From assembly GCF_964204865.1 (NCBI RefSeq), contig NC_135258.1, positions 4,021,001-4,085,000 of the forward strand: a DNA stretch of 64,000 nucleotides, given 5' to 3'. Position 1 is the stretch's first letter; every line of letters begins with the position of its first letter. The notes beneath the pieces are model-generated. The model had not been told where the DNA came from and ran no database searches. It saw only the letters and a list, made by a program, of their open reading frames with translations. The position numbers and the translations under genes were made by a program. The stretch is from Styela clava. Lineage: Eukaryota; Chordata; Ascidiacea; Stolidobranchia; Styelidae. Positions 47,240-59,339 of this stretch are shown piece by piece.

Positions 47240-48330
47240 TGCAAATAGAGAGACAATCAACGCAAAATCATCGCCAACGCTCAGCAAAGCAATAGCTTCT
47301 CGCGTTCTCAAAGTTATGGCCTCAAAGTTCTATTCTATTTTCAACGTGGAAACTATATATTGCAAATAACTAGCTACTCTTAAAAGCGACTCCGCAAAAA
47401 TAATTAGATTATATTTGAGATTTTTCTGAAATTGAAGTCAATTGTAAAAGTGAGACACGTTCGACAAAACTCACCTTGAAAATTCATAGATTTACGGGGT
47501 GTCCACGAAGTATTAATTAAAATATTTCAAGTTTGAAAAGGTATTTATCGATACCATACGTACTTGTTCGACCGCTACAAGTTTATTAAACGAAGTGAAA
47601 AGCTTGGATAAACACTGATTAAACAAACGAGGTTCAGATATATTAAGAAAAGACCTCATAATGAAATTAAAAAGGGAATTTTCGGACACCATGTATAATA
47701 TGATAGACCGCAAGATTTTGAATTTTGGAAAAGACTTGTAAACTGTATTTTTTTCCTGGTGACTTACTTTACTACATCCTAAATATTTCCAACTACTTCT
47801 GATTATCATAATTGTAAGCACCGATGTGACGCTCACTATTCCACACTATATTTTTACCGGCAATACATTATGAGTTATGAAAGGATTTACGTGCGACCCT
47901 AAATACGCGGCTCTGTAGCTGCCAGCGATTGAATGACCTATTTTGAAAAGGAGGTTGTAACTCGATCGTCTAGTCAGAATTAATTAGTGAATTTACTGTG
48001 ATTTTAGTGTGATATCGATACCAGAATACCGAGTAATGGTTGTGTTCCAGAAGAGCGCAGGACAACGATGCTCCGTTTACACCATTGATATCCTAATCGA
48101 GCATAATTTTGTAGTCGTTGGTCTTCAAATTTATCCCGGAACAAGACCGCACTATCTGATGAAAATTACTGGTATATACAATGTTTCAATACATCGTACC
48201 GATTGTTTGTAGAGCGCTATTGTGTTTACAAAAAAACACGGCGTCTTTTTGTTACGGATATTGTTTTTAGCGAAGACGTAGAACGCTTTATTAGAAAAGT
48301 GCAATGCTATACTAGAGCCCTGGCTGTATT
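47240..48330. repeat. Diverged duplication, copy 1
   Basis: Collinear with 49170-49348 plus 50758-51400. Shared phrases: tttttctgaaattgaagtca, acgttcgacaaaactca, actacttctgatt, tgagttatgaaagga, gtgtgatatcgatacc, gaccgcactatctgatgaaa. About 47496-47692 is an insert absent from copy 2, with short inverted ends ggtgtcc/ggacacc, possibly a separate DNA element. Confidence 0.65.
48008..48171 (+). CDS. Candidate internal exon, product unknown
   Basis: Open between an acceptor (gattttag) and a donor (actg|gtatat). The translation includes PEYRVMVVFQKSAGQRC, YTIDILIEHNFVVVG and YPGTRPHYLMKIT, which reads like a beta-rich extracellular or binding domain; I do not recognise the family. The duplicate near 51070-51243 keeps the boundaries but is broken by indels and stops. 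No neighbouring exons were found, so this may also be a relic. Confidence 0.3.
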
Positions 48331-49100
48331 AAACTGACAAGCCCATCTGCCTGTCTGATGTAGGGTTTAGTTTTTTATTCATCGATTCAAAACAAAACAT
48401 CTTGTTTTAAATCAAGTTTTTAAAGACAATTTTACTTCTTCGAGTTCCACTCTTTTCACGGAGCTTTATCGCCAATTTAGTACCTACACCAAAGTAGCTG
48501 GATTTTAACAAGTATGTTTATCCGAGATATCAGGGAGACGCCTTAAGCAAAAAATACAAATAAAATCATGAAACATAGCTCACGGGCATACTACAATCCA
48601 AAAACAGTTGGATCAGGCACATCGCATAAAGTCGGCGTAAATAGTTCAAATACAACAATGGAGTACACACATAGATCGACCGCAACCTAGGTAGGTTTAA
48701 ATCAGGGCCGGATTTAGACGACAAAGCTATGCTAATTGTGAGGCCTTTCTGAAATGGACGTATTGTCGGCCATAGGCCTCGGAAAGATTCTTCCTATACT
48801 TTATCATTGCAAGTTTTCAAAGCTGTCTTCGAGATTGTTTTGGGGAACTGGCGCTTACAAACTGACAAATGTTACATAACAAGTGCGTTTTTAATTGGGT
48901 GAATTGCTAAATTTTAGCTACAGGCATAAATCATCATGGTTCCAGAAAACCCGACATCATAATACTCGTTTTTAGTGAGAACTGGCATAGTAAAAATTAT
49001 ACAAAATATTGCGTTTCAATAAAAATACATTATTACGGATTAAATTAGTATACTTTGTTTTTAAGGTTGAAGGAATATATAGTCATATACTGGCATATTG
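48331..49100. other. Intergenic, transposon-end fragment only
   Basis: agggccggatttagac at about 48704 with ggccataggcctcgg nearby resembles a DNA-transposon end. The rest is unremarkable. Confidence 0.35.
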
Positions 49101-49346
49101 CTCCCGAATAGCGAATCTCGATGCCAACTGGGGGGATGGCTAGTTTTATTTAAACAACTCACACTAATCGCATATATTCGACATATCTTTGGATTCGCGT
49201 TTCCGAAAGTTACGATTTCATTTCGAAGTGATATATTATTCTCAACGTAGAAACTACGTAACGCAAATAAATTGCTAATCTTATAAAGCGACTCAACACA
49301 TAAATTGTTAGGAATATTTTTAAAATTTTTCTGAAATGAAGGTCTA

Positions 49347-50757
49347 TGGTGGCCCATCGTTGTCACGCGTAAAATTGGAAAAAAAATTTAAAAATAAAAT
49401 AAAAAACTGAAAATAAAAGTGAAATAAAAAAAATAGTGGTGAAAAAACATAAAAAAAATAAAACAAAAATGAAAAAGAAATAAAAACGAAATGAAAAAAA
49501 AGCAAAAAAAAAAAGTAAAAAAAAAAAAATTTGAATTAAAAGAAAATAAAAAGGTTGACAACGATGGTCCGCCTCGTGTCCCATCGTTGTCACCCGTTTT
49601 TAATTTGAGAAAATTTGCTGCTGCTTGGGACCAACGTTGTCAGGAATAATCCTACGCGCACAAACGGTGTTCCATGGGGTTCTAACTCACTTCGAATTTC
49701 CTTGAGCAATATTCAATATGAAAATCTTTTATAAATTCTCCATGCTACAAGTGCAACTACAAGTAATATAATTATAATAATGATAAGAGAATATAGAATT
49801 GGATACGAAAATTCGGAAAATTTGTTTTTACGTGTAGAAGGTAATTGAATTGGATTATGCTGCTTAACTGCTAGGTTGTCCGGACACACGTGTGATGCCG
49901 GTACCATCTGACCAAAGGTGTTATAGTCTCTTTGCGCCCGACCGTATCAATGAAACGAATGGGAGATACGGATAGTCTGGTAGAATATAGACTACTGAAA
50001 CACTCTCTGCGCCTGCCCCATACCGTACAGCCATAACATACCGGTCCAGACTAATGATCCATCCCTTGATTCACTATATTCTACAAGACTATCTGTATCT
50101 CCCATTCGTTTCATGAGTGATTGCATGGGTACCGTTACGGTCAGACGCAAAGCGACTATAACCCCTTTGGTCAGACGGTAGAGGCATCGCACGAGTGTCC
50201 GGACAACTGAGCAGTTAAGCAGCATTCTCTAATTCAATTACCTTCTACACGTAAAAACAAATTTTCCGAATTTCGTATTCAATTCTATATTCTTTTAACA
50301 TTATTATAAATATATTACTTCTGGTTGAGCTTGTAGCATGGAAAATTTATAAAACATTTTCATATTTAATTTATTGGATATTGCTCAAGAAAATCAATAG
50401 TGAGTTAGAAACCCAGGGAACACATTTGTGCGCGGATGATTATTCCTGACAACGTTGGTCCCAAGCAGCAGCAAATTTTCTCAAATTAAAAACGCGAGAC
50501 AACGATGGTCCGCCTCGTGGCAACCTTTTTATTTTCTTTTTATTCGAGTTTTTTTTTTTACCTTTTTTTTTCCATTTTTTATTCGAGTTTTTTTTTTTAC
50601 CTTTTTTTTTCCATTTTTTTTTTTCATTTTTGTTTTTAATTTTTTTTTCATGTTTTTCCCCCCTATTTTTTTATTTTGCTTCTAGTTTCGGTGTTTTTTT
50701 ATTTTTTTTTTTATTTTTTTTTTCAATTTTACGCGTGACAACGATGGGCCACCATAG
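49347..50757. mobile_element. 1.4-kb near-perfect palindromic foldback element
   Basis: Arms of roughly 640 bp are reverse complements, with a loop of about 70-90 bp near 50000-50070. Termini are tatggtggcccatcgttgtc and its inverse gacaacgatgggccaccata. From the tips inward each arm carries acgcgtaaaatt, a homopolymer-rich A/T block, a second catcgttgtca motif with ccgcctcgtg, gggaccaacgttgtcagg, then a short reading frame. Flanking aggtc is repeated on both sides. No transposase is seen; foldback or Helitron-unrelated hairpin element by structure. Confidence 0.85.
49713..49907 (-). CDS. Transmembrane C-terminal frame carried in the left palindrome arm
   Basis: The open frame ends ...PSTRKNKFSEF, then a strongly hydrophobic run (LYSLIIIIIILLVVALVAW) and RIYKRFSY before TGA, as in a single-pass membrane protein with a short cytoplasmic tail. 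It can be extended upstream by a few residues (YNTFGQM) to a stop. The mirror copy in the right arm (about 50180-50350) is interrupted by TGA in CPDN-stop and by indels. It may be captured host exon sequence; no start or splice evidence. Confidence 0.3.
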   Translation of the reverse strand: MVPASHVCPDNLAVKQHNPIQLPSTRKNKFSEFSYPILYSLIIIIIILLVVALVAWRIYKRFSY

Positions 50758-51551
50758 AGGTCAATTCTAAAAGAGCTAATTACATTCGACAAAACTCAAC
50801 AAATTTTGTTAGGACTACACTGTATTTTCTTCCGGATGTGTTACTTAACTAAATCTTACTATTTCCCATTACTTCTGATTTCTACAATGGTAAGCAGCGA
50901 TATTACCAGTGTTTACCCGACACTGTGTTTCCTGAGGATGGTTGTTTATGCGTTATGAAAGGAATTACATACAAACCTAAAAACATGGCTCAGCTTTCAA
51001 AGATCGAAGATGGGGGTCGTAACTCGACCTTCCGTTCAAAATAAATTGTTAAATTTACTGTGATTGTAGTGTGATATTGATACCAGAATAACATGTATTC
51101 AAAAAAGTTCCATCAATTCTTTGATGCGATGTACAACGATGCCTTGTTTACAGGATTCATACCCTAATCGAGAATAATTTTTTAATTGTTTGGGATTTCA
51201 ATTTACCTTGAAAGAAGACCGCACTGTCTGATGAAAATTACGGGTGGGTGCAAGCAATGTTTCATCACCTCATACCGATCCTTTTATTGCGCTATTGTGT
51301 ATAAAAAAATATCACGGTATCTTTTCGTTATGAGTATTATTTTAGCGAAGACGCAGAACGTCTATATGAGAAAAGTGTTTATGAACTGAAGCTTGTCTAT
51401 TGCAATCGGCGTAATACAGAACCACACTTATAAAAATTGTTTATTATTTTCGGTCAATCGATAGGTGAATTTGGCTCAGACGAAGTTATCAGACTAGCAG
51501 AAATTGTTTTTCGGATGGCCATTTATACTTTTGCTCAGAACTAAGTCATAG

Positions 51552-54500
51552 AAGATTCTCTCGACCCGGTCAATTTGCCAGTGTATTGTGAATGTGGACC
51601 AAAAACTGCCGGGAATTCAAACCGGGGAATGTCATGCATGCTTCAACCCGGTGAGATAAATTCAAAATCTCGCTAGTGTAAAGAAAAATGGCGGCTCTCG
51701 TAGTTGTATTATCACCACCATTGCTTGTGCGTCTGTAGAGATATGTTGATAGTGTGGTGTTTCACAGGCTTGTCTTCCATGGTACATATTTTTCTGTCCC
51801 ACAACATCCCATGGCAATTTATGCCTGTACCATTCCATGGGATTCCCACTGGAATACGATTCAATAAAAATTGGTAAATTTAGGTTTAGCGTCTGCTAAA
51901 GAGGACTACATGTACTAAGAGACATGCAACACAAGAAAATTTATTGACTTGGGTAATTTTAATTCATAACTATTATACACGTGTCTATCAGCCCCTTCAC
52001 AAAGTACATTGTTAATGCTGAATATATTTTGGTCTTTATAACTAGCAAGAGAGTTTTGCTCAAATATATGGACACGAAATCCATAACCAAATGTTTTACC
52101 ATCATTTTCCCCAAAATCGTACAATATTTCGTGTCCCACATGTCCCATGGGAAATACAAATGTGAGCTGTTTCATCCCATGGACAAACCTGGTGTTTCAC
52201 CATCAAGTCCATGCTTCCGAAAATAAATAACTAGCTAACTAATCCCATACTCGACATGAACCCATAGGCTTTTCTCTTCTCCAGGATAAATATGTAAATT
52301 TAATCCTGAGTCGGGCCAATGTTGCATATTTAAATTACGCATCGGAGGTGGTCGATTAAAAAATGTTGGAATTTATTTTGAATATGATTTATGAATATGA
52401 GTCCGACTCCGAACAAGAAAAACTATGACTCCTATTTAGCTCCTGTTAACAAATCTAATTTTGACATATTTTAGTGCTCACTACAGCAGAAACATCAAAA
52501 ACATGCTGTGTTGATGTATTTTATGTTCATTACACACACTACAAACATCTGAAACATTTAAAAATATTCATTATTATATTTCCCAAACTCACGTTTAAAC
52601 ATTGTTAAGTTTATTTTGAATTGCTGAAATTTACATTGCTGAAACTAAAACCACATGGGGAGTGACCATGTATTATAGTGTTCACTACAACTGATCTGAA
52701 CATTGCAAAGTTTGCCGTATTACGTATGCTAGCACACACTCATTACTATGTTCAATAAAACATCAAAATTATATTGTAAGATCAAATAGCACCTCAGTAT
52801 AATCAGGTTGACTGCCAGGCGCCAGCACATCAAAACACTATGAAAACAAAGTAGCGCCGCATCTATAACTATGTGGCATTCATGCGTTATCTGAATATAA
52901 TCAGGCATCATATAAAAAATTAGTTATAGTCCTTATTTCCGGAATAATTAAGTTTTATTTGAAAATTTGAGTAATTTTAAGCTCCACAGTATGATTGAAA
53001 AATGCATTTATCCAATTACCGAAAACTAGGAAAAAGGGGCAACCAACCAAAACTTTACACATTTTCTAATTCAAACTGAATATCTAGGCGCTGTCTTTTG
53101 AACATGACTCAATTTAGAGCATATTTGATTACCATATGCTAAAACAATTTTTACCAAAGCTTGGGAATAATGGTTTGCTTGAGGCTGGCCACCCCATGAA
53201 TTCAGTGTTCACTTCAATCACATTTAAACATTGCAAAGTCTGTATAGAACAACTAATGCCACAATTACATTCAATTATTTAACATTATTCTTCGTCAAAA
53301 GCATGTTTCCTCTGATCGTTATACAGTTATCAGGTTATAGTGTTCAACATAACAGTGAACAGTCTTGGTTATACGATACCGGTGCCGTGCATTTCTTTGT
53401 CTTGGATTCACAAATGGTATCAGCCTAACGAGGCACGATTGTGTTTTAATATTTATGTACTCGTGATTGACTCCGGGCAACAGAGAATATTCTCACTCCT
53501 GATCCGATCCTGTTTACTGAAAACACTGCCGGAGTCCTGTTTTTCGGAGTCCTGAATCTTGTTTGGGCTTCCTGCATCAGCAGATACGACTAACATCTCT
53601 CCGCAAGTCAGTTACTGATTGCTCGAATCAAAAGTCAATGCACATGGGTGTAAAATTTGTTTCATAAAGAGAAAATTTGCGCCAACCCGTCCTAGGAATG
53701 TCGTGGTTTAGGAGAGGGTGTAGGGAAATCACTGAGCAATTTCATTATCGTTTTAGATCATGCATCCTCTAAAGATATATACATTTCGACTTTTCACAGG
53801 GTGTATTAGATTACATATGAGAATATTTTCCCTTAACTATTATTCTTAATTAATATCTCAAGAGGACCACAAAGCGGTCAGGGAGGAGCCACAATGAAAA
53901 ACGCAGAGTTGATTTAATTTCTCTCTTTACAAGAAAACCTCCAGTTCTTCATAGTTTCATTGTGTGGTAGGGTTATTTCCACAGGGTATTTCCACTCACC
54001 CCTTAAACCAGAGGCGTCCAACATGGTGGGTCAAATGCGGCCCACAAAAAAAAAATCGGGCGGCCCGCGGAAGAGTGCCAATTTTGAATAGTAAGCGGCC
54101 GGCGAAATGAGTTTTTAGTTTAGTTTAATATGGTATGCGTACGAGTAAATTCTTTCCCGTTGCGTTGCAAAGCCTCAATCTGAGCTATTAACTATGCCCA
54201 TGATGTTACAATGCCCCGACAGCTAGCTAGTGCGAAGCGAACGACGCATGTTAAGATTGGTAACCCAAATTTTTGTGCTAAATAAATGTTAAATAAAGGT
54301 TCGTCGATTATTTGTATCTTGCCCTCCTGTGTTAAAGGTTGTACACCGGCTGGTTTAAATTATTTAAACAATAAAACTATTGCACAAAGGTTCACAAATT
54401 ATTTGGAATGTTGCACCCAGTATGCTCCCCAGATTTTCATTTTAGGGGGAGGATGGTGTTTCCCAGTTTAGGGGAGTAAAACTATTTGTAACTTCTATGT

Positions 54501-54888
54501 GTTTGACTGACCATCTGCACTGTTATATATGCCACTTACCAAATATTCAAATACAATTATATTCGAGTTAAAATCATTGAAGTGCCCGGCCACTTCTAGA
54601 TTAAGGTGTGTCACTAATTTTAATTTTAGAGGTGGAAAGTGTTTCTAGAGGAGTGTTTAGGGAAATAACTAAAAAGGCTGAAACCTCTGTGCGAAACTCA
54701 GACCGGGTCCACATATATTAACTGAAATTAATTCTAATTTAAAGGTCTGGATACGATGCCAACTTTATGATTGCGATCCGGCTACTGAAACCTGCAAAGC
54801 AAATGGACAAAAGATTTTGGACATCGCCAAGAATTTGGGATTCCCTGACCTGACCACTGAGGATATAAGACCTGTTTGAACTGCATAG
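51552..54888 (+). pseudogene. Decayed duplicate of exons 3-5 of the secreted-protein gene
   Basis: Exon 3-like 51552-51650 keeps VYCEC and the ccg|gtgaga donor but has a 4-base gain before the donor, shifting frame. Exon 4-like about 53569-53640 keeps gcatcagcagatacgac and aacatctctccg, then a TGA. Exon 5-like 54745-54888 is nearly identical to 14868-15011 (VWIRCQLYDCDPATETC) but TGA at 54877-54879 replaces the last Cys codon. Exons 1 and 2 were not found. Confidence 0.82.
51651..53568. other. Intronic remainder of the duplicate
   Basis: Contains a MITE A fragment (about 52046-52075, ttttgctcaaatatatgg), a SINE body fragment (52195-52310) and otherwise unassigned AT-rich DNA. Confidence 0.45.
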
Positions 54889-57508
54889 TAGAGAACTGAT
54901 AGAGTCAAATACCATGTTTCCCCGAAAATAAGACAGTGTCCTTTTTCAATTTTTTCTCAAAAAATATCACTAGAGCTTATTTATAAAGGGTTATATATTT
55001 TATTTTCATTCTCAAAACAAAAACACAAAGTTGAGAATAACCAGTTTCTTGCTATCGACTAGGTCAAAAAAAAATTGCGCTATCTTAAAGGAGGAAGTTT
55101 ATATACCACGTTTCCCCGAAAATAAGACATTGTCTTATTTCAATTTTTTTTAAATAATACCACTAGAGCTTATTTATGGGGTGATTCCTTCCATTTTCAT
55201 TTGTCAAAACAAAATTACGAAGTGGATGATCACAAACTTCTTGCAATCAACTAGGTCAAAAAGATTTGCGTTATCACAAAAAAGGGAGTTATATACCACG
55301 TTTCCCCGAAAATAAGACCATGTCTTATTTCAATTTATTTAAAAAAAAAATACCGCTAGGGCTTATTTGGAATGATTTCTTTCAATTTCATTTATCAAAA
55401 CAAAATTACAAAGTGGAGAATACCGCATTTCTTGCTATCGACTAGGTCCAAAAAAAATCCGCTATCTACTGAGTCTTATTTTAAAAGAAGGGCTTCTATT
55501 AAAATCATTTTTGAAATTTAAGCTTGATCTTAGTTTTGGAAAAACACGGTTAAGATGAACCCAATTCAACATTTCAATTCCAGACTTTTTAATTTTTGCT
55601 GTCAATCTTATTGTTGTTGAGCAGTGGTTCCCAACCTTCCATACCTCGTAGCGCCCCTACGGAGGATTTTGGCACTGTTTTACAATTTATCATTCCATTG
55701 GTGGTATTTTGATCAGTAGATTCCAAATCCAATTATGTTCAAACAATTCATGCTCAACAAAGTGAAAACACACTGTAAAATAATCTTATTAATTGGGCAA
55801 TGGAACTATGAAGAACGGGGAGTTTTATAGTGGAAGTAAAATCAGTTTTGCCCCTGGAATGTTGGCTACCTTCAACTGTGCTATGGCCTCATTGGTGGGC
55901 CATTTGCCCACATTTTTTCTCCACAATCAATATACCAATTGATATCAAGCTTTCAGCACTCAAAGATGTATTGCACTACTATTACTTTTGATTTACTTTA
56001 TGAAGTGTTTGTTATTCGCACAAATATTGCTGATATTTTTAAACTTTGAAACACTTTTTATTCCATATGAGAACACTATATTCTGCCACAATTGGTCCCC
56101 TATCTTTTCAGCGAACTTGGTGCTCTTGGTGGCTTTTGCGTCCATATTTTGCCTTAGCCCTCTCGGTTACACATTTTCTTAATAAAATTTGAATTTGTTG
56201 AGATTGCGAATAAATTTAGTTTTGCCACGAGGCTTATTGTTTTTCCTTTTGTAACACTGTAAATATTGTCCATAAAATGAAATTTTTCACGACACACTTA
56301 CATGGCCCGCCAGTCTAGATGGGCAAAATCTTTGCCTGTCCTTCAAAAATCGTGCCTTACCCTGATATACACCCCTCTGGATACTTCGCGCACTTCATTA
56401 GGTAACTAGTAAACCTGGTATGTTAATTCTAGATGATTTTTTCATCCATCTTATGGTATTGGACACGTAATAGGACTTATGGATCGTTTTTAATATTATA
56501 TTTTTGTTGTTTTTCATTTTGTTTTTTGTCACAGAAAAAAACGCGTTGTTCTGTGATTACAGGACCAATTACTTTGAAATGTTCAGTGCTCGAAAATCAA
56601 ATTTTTCGTTAGAATGCTGTTACTTTTTTTTATTCCAAATATACCGGTGAGCTGCATGGGATTAGTTTTTCTGTGTGCTATGATGTAATCCGAATTTGCC
56701 ACAAGGCGACGCTACGTGTCCATATATTTGAGCATGGCTCTCTTGTTTTATTTCTAACTCTGTCTAAAATACTGAGCCATGAAACTTGCTGCGCTGTAAT
56801 TACCCTTCTGTAGATTGTATAATATATGAATTATAAATATATACCCACTTGTCTTTCTCCATGAATGCAGAATTGGACTAAAATAGCACACAATTGTAGT
56901 GTAGGACAACTGTTTTTTCATTTTATTTCTACAGACCAAGTCGAGTTTTTTTTTTTTGGTATTCACGTAGTATGTGTACCAGGTTTGGGTTAGGCCATAA
57001 TTTCATTTCGATTTTTCTTATTTACGTTCTATTACGAGTTTGGGGACTGTTTGCCCATAGGTTTCAGTTCCTTCACACAACTTGATGTAAAGTAGGCAAA
57101 CAAAATTAGTTACCTCCATATTAGTGTCATACATACTTCTGGAGCGCCAAGTCAAGTTTATTTTTCCAACCAGTAAAATCGGTTATATTACAAATTTCGA
57201 GTTTCGTGATCAGAGTGATGGGGGCAGCTACTTTAGACTACTTAGCCGGCACGCCATAAATGAATGGGGCCAAACCAGGGTCCCGCGGGCCAGACCCGTC
57301 GGCTTTTCATCTGGCCCGCAATAACACGATAAAATGGTGAATTTTTTTTCAATGGGATGTTTCCCCGAGCATCGAATTCCTTGTTTATTTCGTAACATTG
57401 GCCAATCAGCAAGATGAACAAAAAGAAACATAACAATAGGGCTTTTCGCATCAGCTCAGTCACTTTTGTCATTGAGACATATTTTTAGTCGTGGTTGTAA
57501 ACAATACC
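54889..57508. repeat. Duplicate of the 15.0-17.25 kb segment
   Basis: Three units (near 54911, 55105, 55295; period about 190 bp) of the accacgtttccccgaaaata / agacattgtcttatttc repeat, against two in the other copy. Then a gagcagtggttcccaacc fragment (about 55618), MITE A in reverse (56463-56745), MITE C in reverse (56965-57150) and the cagggtcccgcgggccaga hAT-type start (about 57277). No gene. Confidence 0.7.
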
Positions 57509-57660
57509 TCGTTTTCGCTAATTTGAATGCTATTTGTTAGTTATTCATTGTGTTTAGAAAATTTAAGTATGGATCAAAAAAGTCAATCATCATTTTGCCT
57601 TCCTAGGAGTAGGAGTTTAATTGCTGTAATCAAAAACTAGTCCATAAATAGATGTGATTA

Positions 57661-58355
57661 ACCCTGCTAAAACGCTTAATTTGAAATCAGTGGAAAACCG
57701 TCTAAAAACACCAATAACCCAACTAAAACGCCCAAAAACAGTGAAAAACCGTCTAAAATCATTAATAACCCTGCTAAAACGCTTAACATCATTGAAAAAC
57801 CGTCTAAAAACACCAATAACCCTGCTAAAACGCTTAAAAACAGTGAAAAACTGTCTAAAAACACAAATAACCCTGCTAAAACGCTTAAAATTAATGAAAA
57901 ACCGTCTAAAAACATCAATAACCCTGCTAAAACGCCCAAAAATAATGAAAAACCGTATAAAATCACCAATAACCCTGCTAAAACGCTTAATTGAAAACAG
58001 TGAAAAACCGTTTAAATCACCAATAACCCTGCTAAAACGCTTAATTTAAAATCAGTGAAAAACCGTCTAAAAACACCAATAACCCAGCTAAAACGCCCAA
58101 AAACAGTGAAAAACCGTCTAAAATCAATAATAACCCTGCTAAAACGCTTAACATCATTGAAAAACCGTCTAAAAACACCAATAACCCTGCTAAAACGCTT
58201 AAAAACAGTGAAAAACTGTCTAAAAACACCAATAACCCTGCTAAAACGCTGAAAATTAGTGAAAAACCGTCTAAAAACATCAATAACCCTGCTAGAACCC
58301 CCAAAAACAGTGAAAAACCATCTTAAATCACCAATAACCCTGCTAAAACGCCCAA
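57661..58355. repeat. 51-52-bp minisatellite with about 365-bp higher-order period, unit B only
   Basis: The unit reads aaaacgcttaaaaacagtga, aaaaccgtctaaaaacacc, aataaccctgct. A seven-unit block repeats: cttaatttgaaatcag at 57675 and cttaatttaaaatcag at 58040. It sits between gatgtgatta and aataggttaaaatt, which are adjacent in units A and C. The frames through it are compositional artefacts. Confidence 0.92.
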
Positions 58356-58807
58356 TTAAATAGGTTAAAATTATCTACCAGTACGCAACGTTTTCTGTAT
58401 GTACTCGTGGCGTGTGCTTTTGGCAAAACTGTTGCTGTGTACGTTTCTTGTGCTAAAATGAACGTTGAACGTGCATTTTGCGCTAATAGTACTGCAATCC
58501 CTCGCCTTGTGACTCAATTTTTACAAGTCACACTAACTTTTGTACTGCTTACATGCGGATATTCATGGCAGCAGTTTTGCTAACAGCGAACCTCGGATAG
58601 TTGTCTAGAAATCTTGTATATTTGTTTTGCTATGATGTTATGGATCTTTATTCTGCGATATAGAATTTATTATTCAAATCTTCAGAAATGTAGAATTTAT
58701 ATTGTGGAATAAATTGAATATCTTTCCTAACTTTTGTGAATTTCTTGTATTGCATTGACAAAAATATTTATTTAACACAATTTGAGTCATAGCTGTCCCG
58801 TGATTAG

Positions 58808-59045
58808 GAAAATTTAGTGATCCCTGATCCAAACCATCCCTTGTACCGGTACGATAATCTTCTTGTCTTCGACTGGCCATCAGATACCAACGAATGTGGA
58901 ACCGCCACACGGTGCGCAATTGTAAATTTTTATGGCGTCATTAAAAAAATTGGAAGTGTAAAACGAATTCCACAGAGCCTACAGTATTTTTGTTTTTTTT
59001 CAGGATTGTTCCGACCAACTTTATGTCTGTTGTACAGAGCCGTAG
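58808..59045 (+). CDS. Cys-rich C-terminal exon pair, copy B (partial gene)
   Basis: Exons 58808-58921 and 59004-59045 with the same phase-0 junction and an 82-bp intron. The protein sequence of both exons is identical to copy A. The acceptor before the first exon reads gattag instead of ggtcag, still AG. Function unknown; see copy A at 25777 for the case for coding. Confidence 0.42.
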
Positions 59046-59099
59046 TGGAATGGGTGGTGTGATGGAATGCCATATAACAAGTCTTTACTAGTTACTTTA

Positions 59100-59290
59100 C
59101 CACTAGGATAGGATTTACATATTTATTCCGGAGAAGAGGAAAACCGATAAGTCGGCTTAACCATATGTCGAACCACGGCCTCTCGTTTGTTACCATTCCA
59201 TGTCGGGTAGGGAATTAGCTAAGTATTTGTTTTCGGGACTTGATGGTGGATGAAGCCGCAACCGACCAGAGGTTACGTGAACCATCCTAC
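59100..59290 (-). mobile_element. SINE body fragment, copy in unit B
   Basis: Same truncated reverse SINE as at 26070-26270, including cgaaccacggcctctcg. It was duplicated with the unit. Confidence 0.7.
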
Positions 59291-59339
59291 AAAAGGTACT
59301 TTCCCCACTTTAACTATTAAAAAGTTTTTTTTAACAAAT

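Larger units (their letters stand above)
49170..51400. repeat. Diverged duplication, copy 2, interrupted by a palindrome
   Basis: Left part 49170-49348 and right part 50758-51400 together match copy 1. The uninterrupted site in copy 1 (gaaattgaagtcaattgtaa, about 47430) shows where the foldback element entered. Confidence 0.65.

Noticed and set aside
49363..50685. Phe-rich frames within the palindrome arms (49363-49593 and 50455-50685)
   Set aside because: They translate homopolymer-rich A/T blocks shared by the two arms; not protein-like.
57654..58304. Lys/Leu-rich frame (+) and Leu/Phe-rich frame (-) across 57.7-58.3 kb
   Set aside because: Translation of the 52-bp minisatellite; absent from units A and C.
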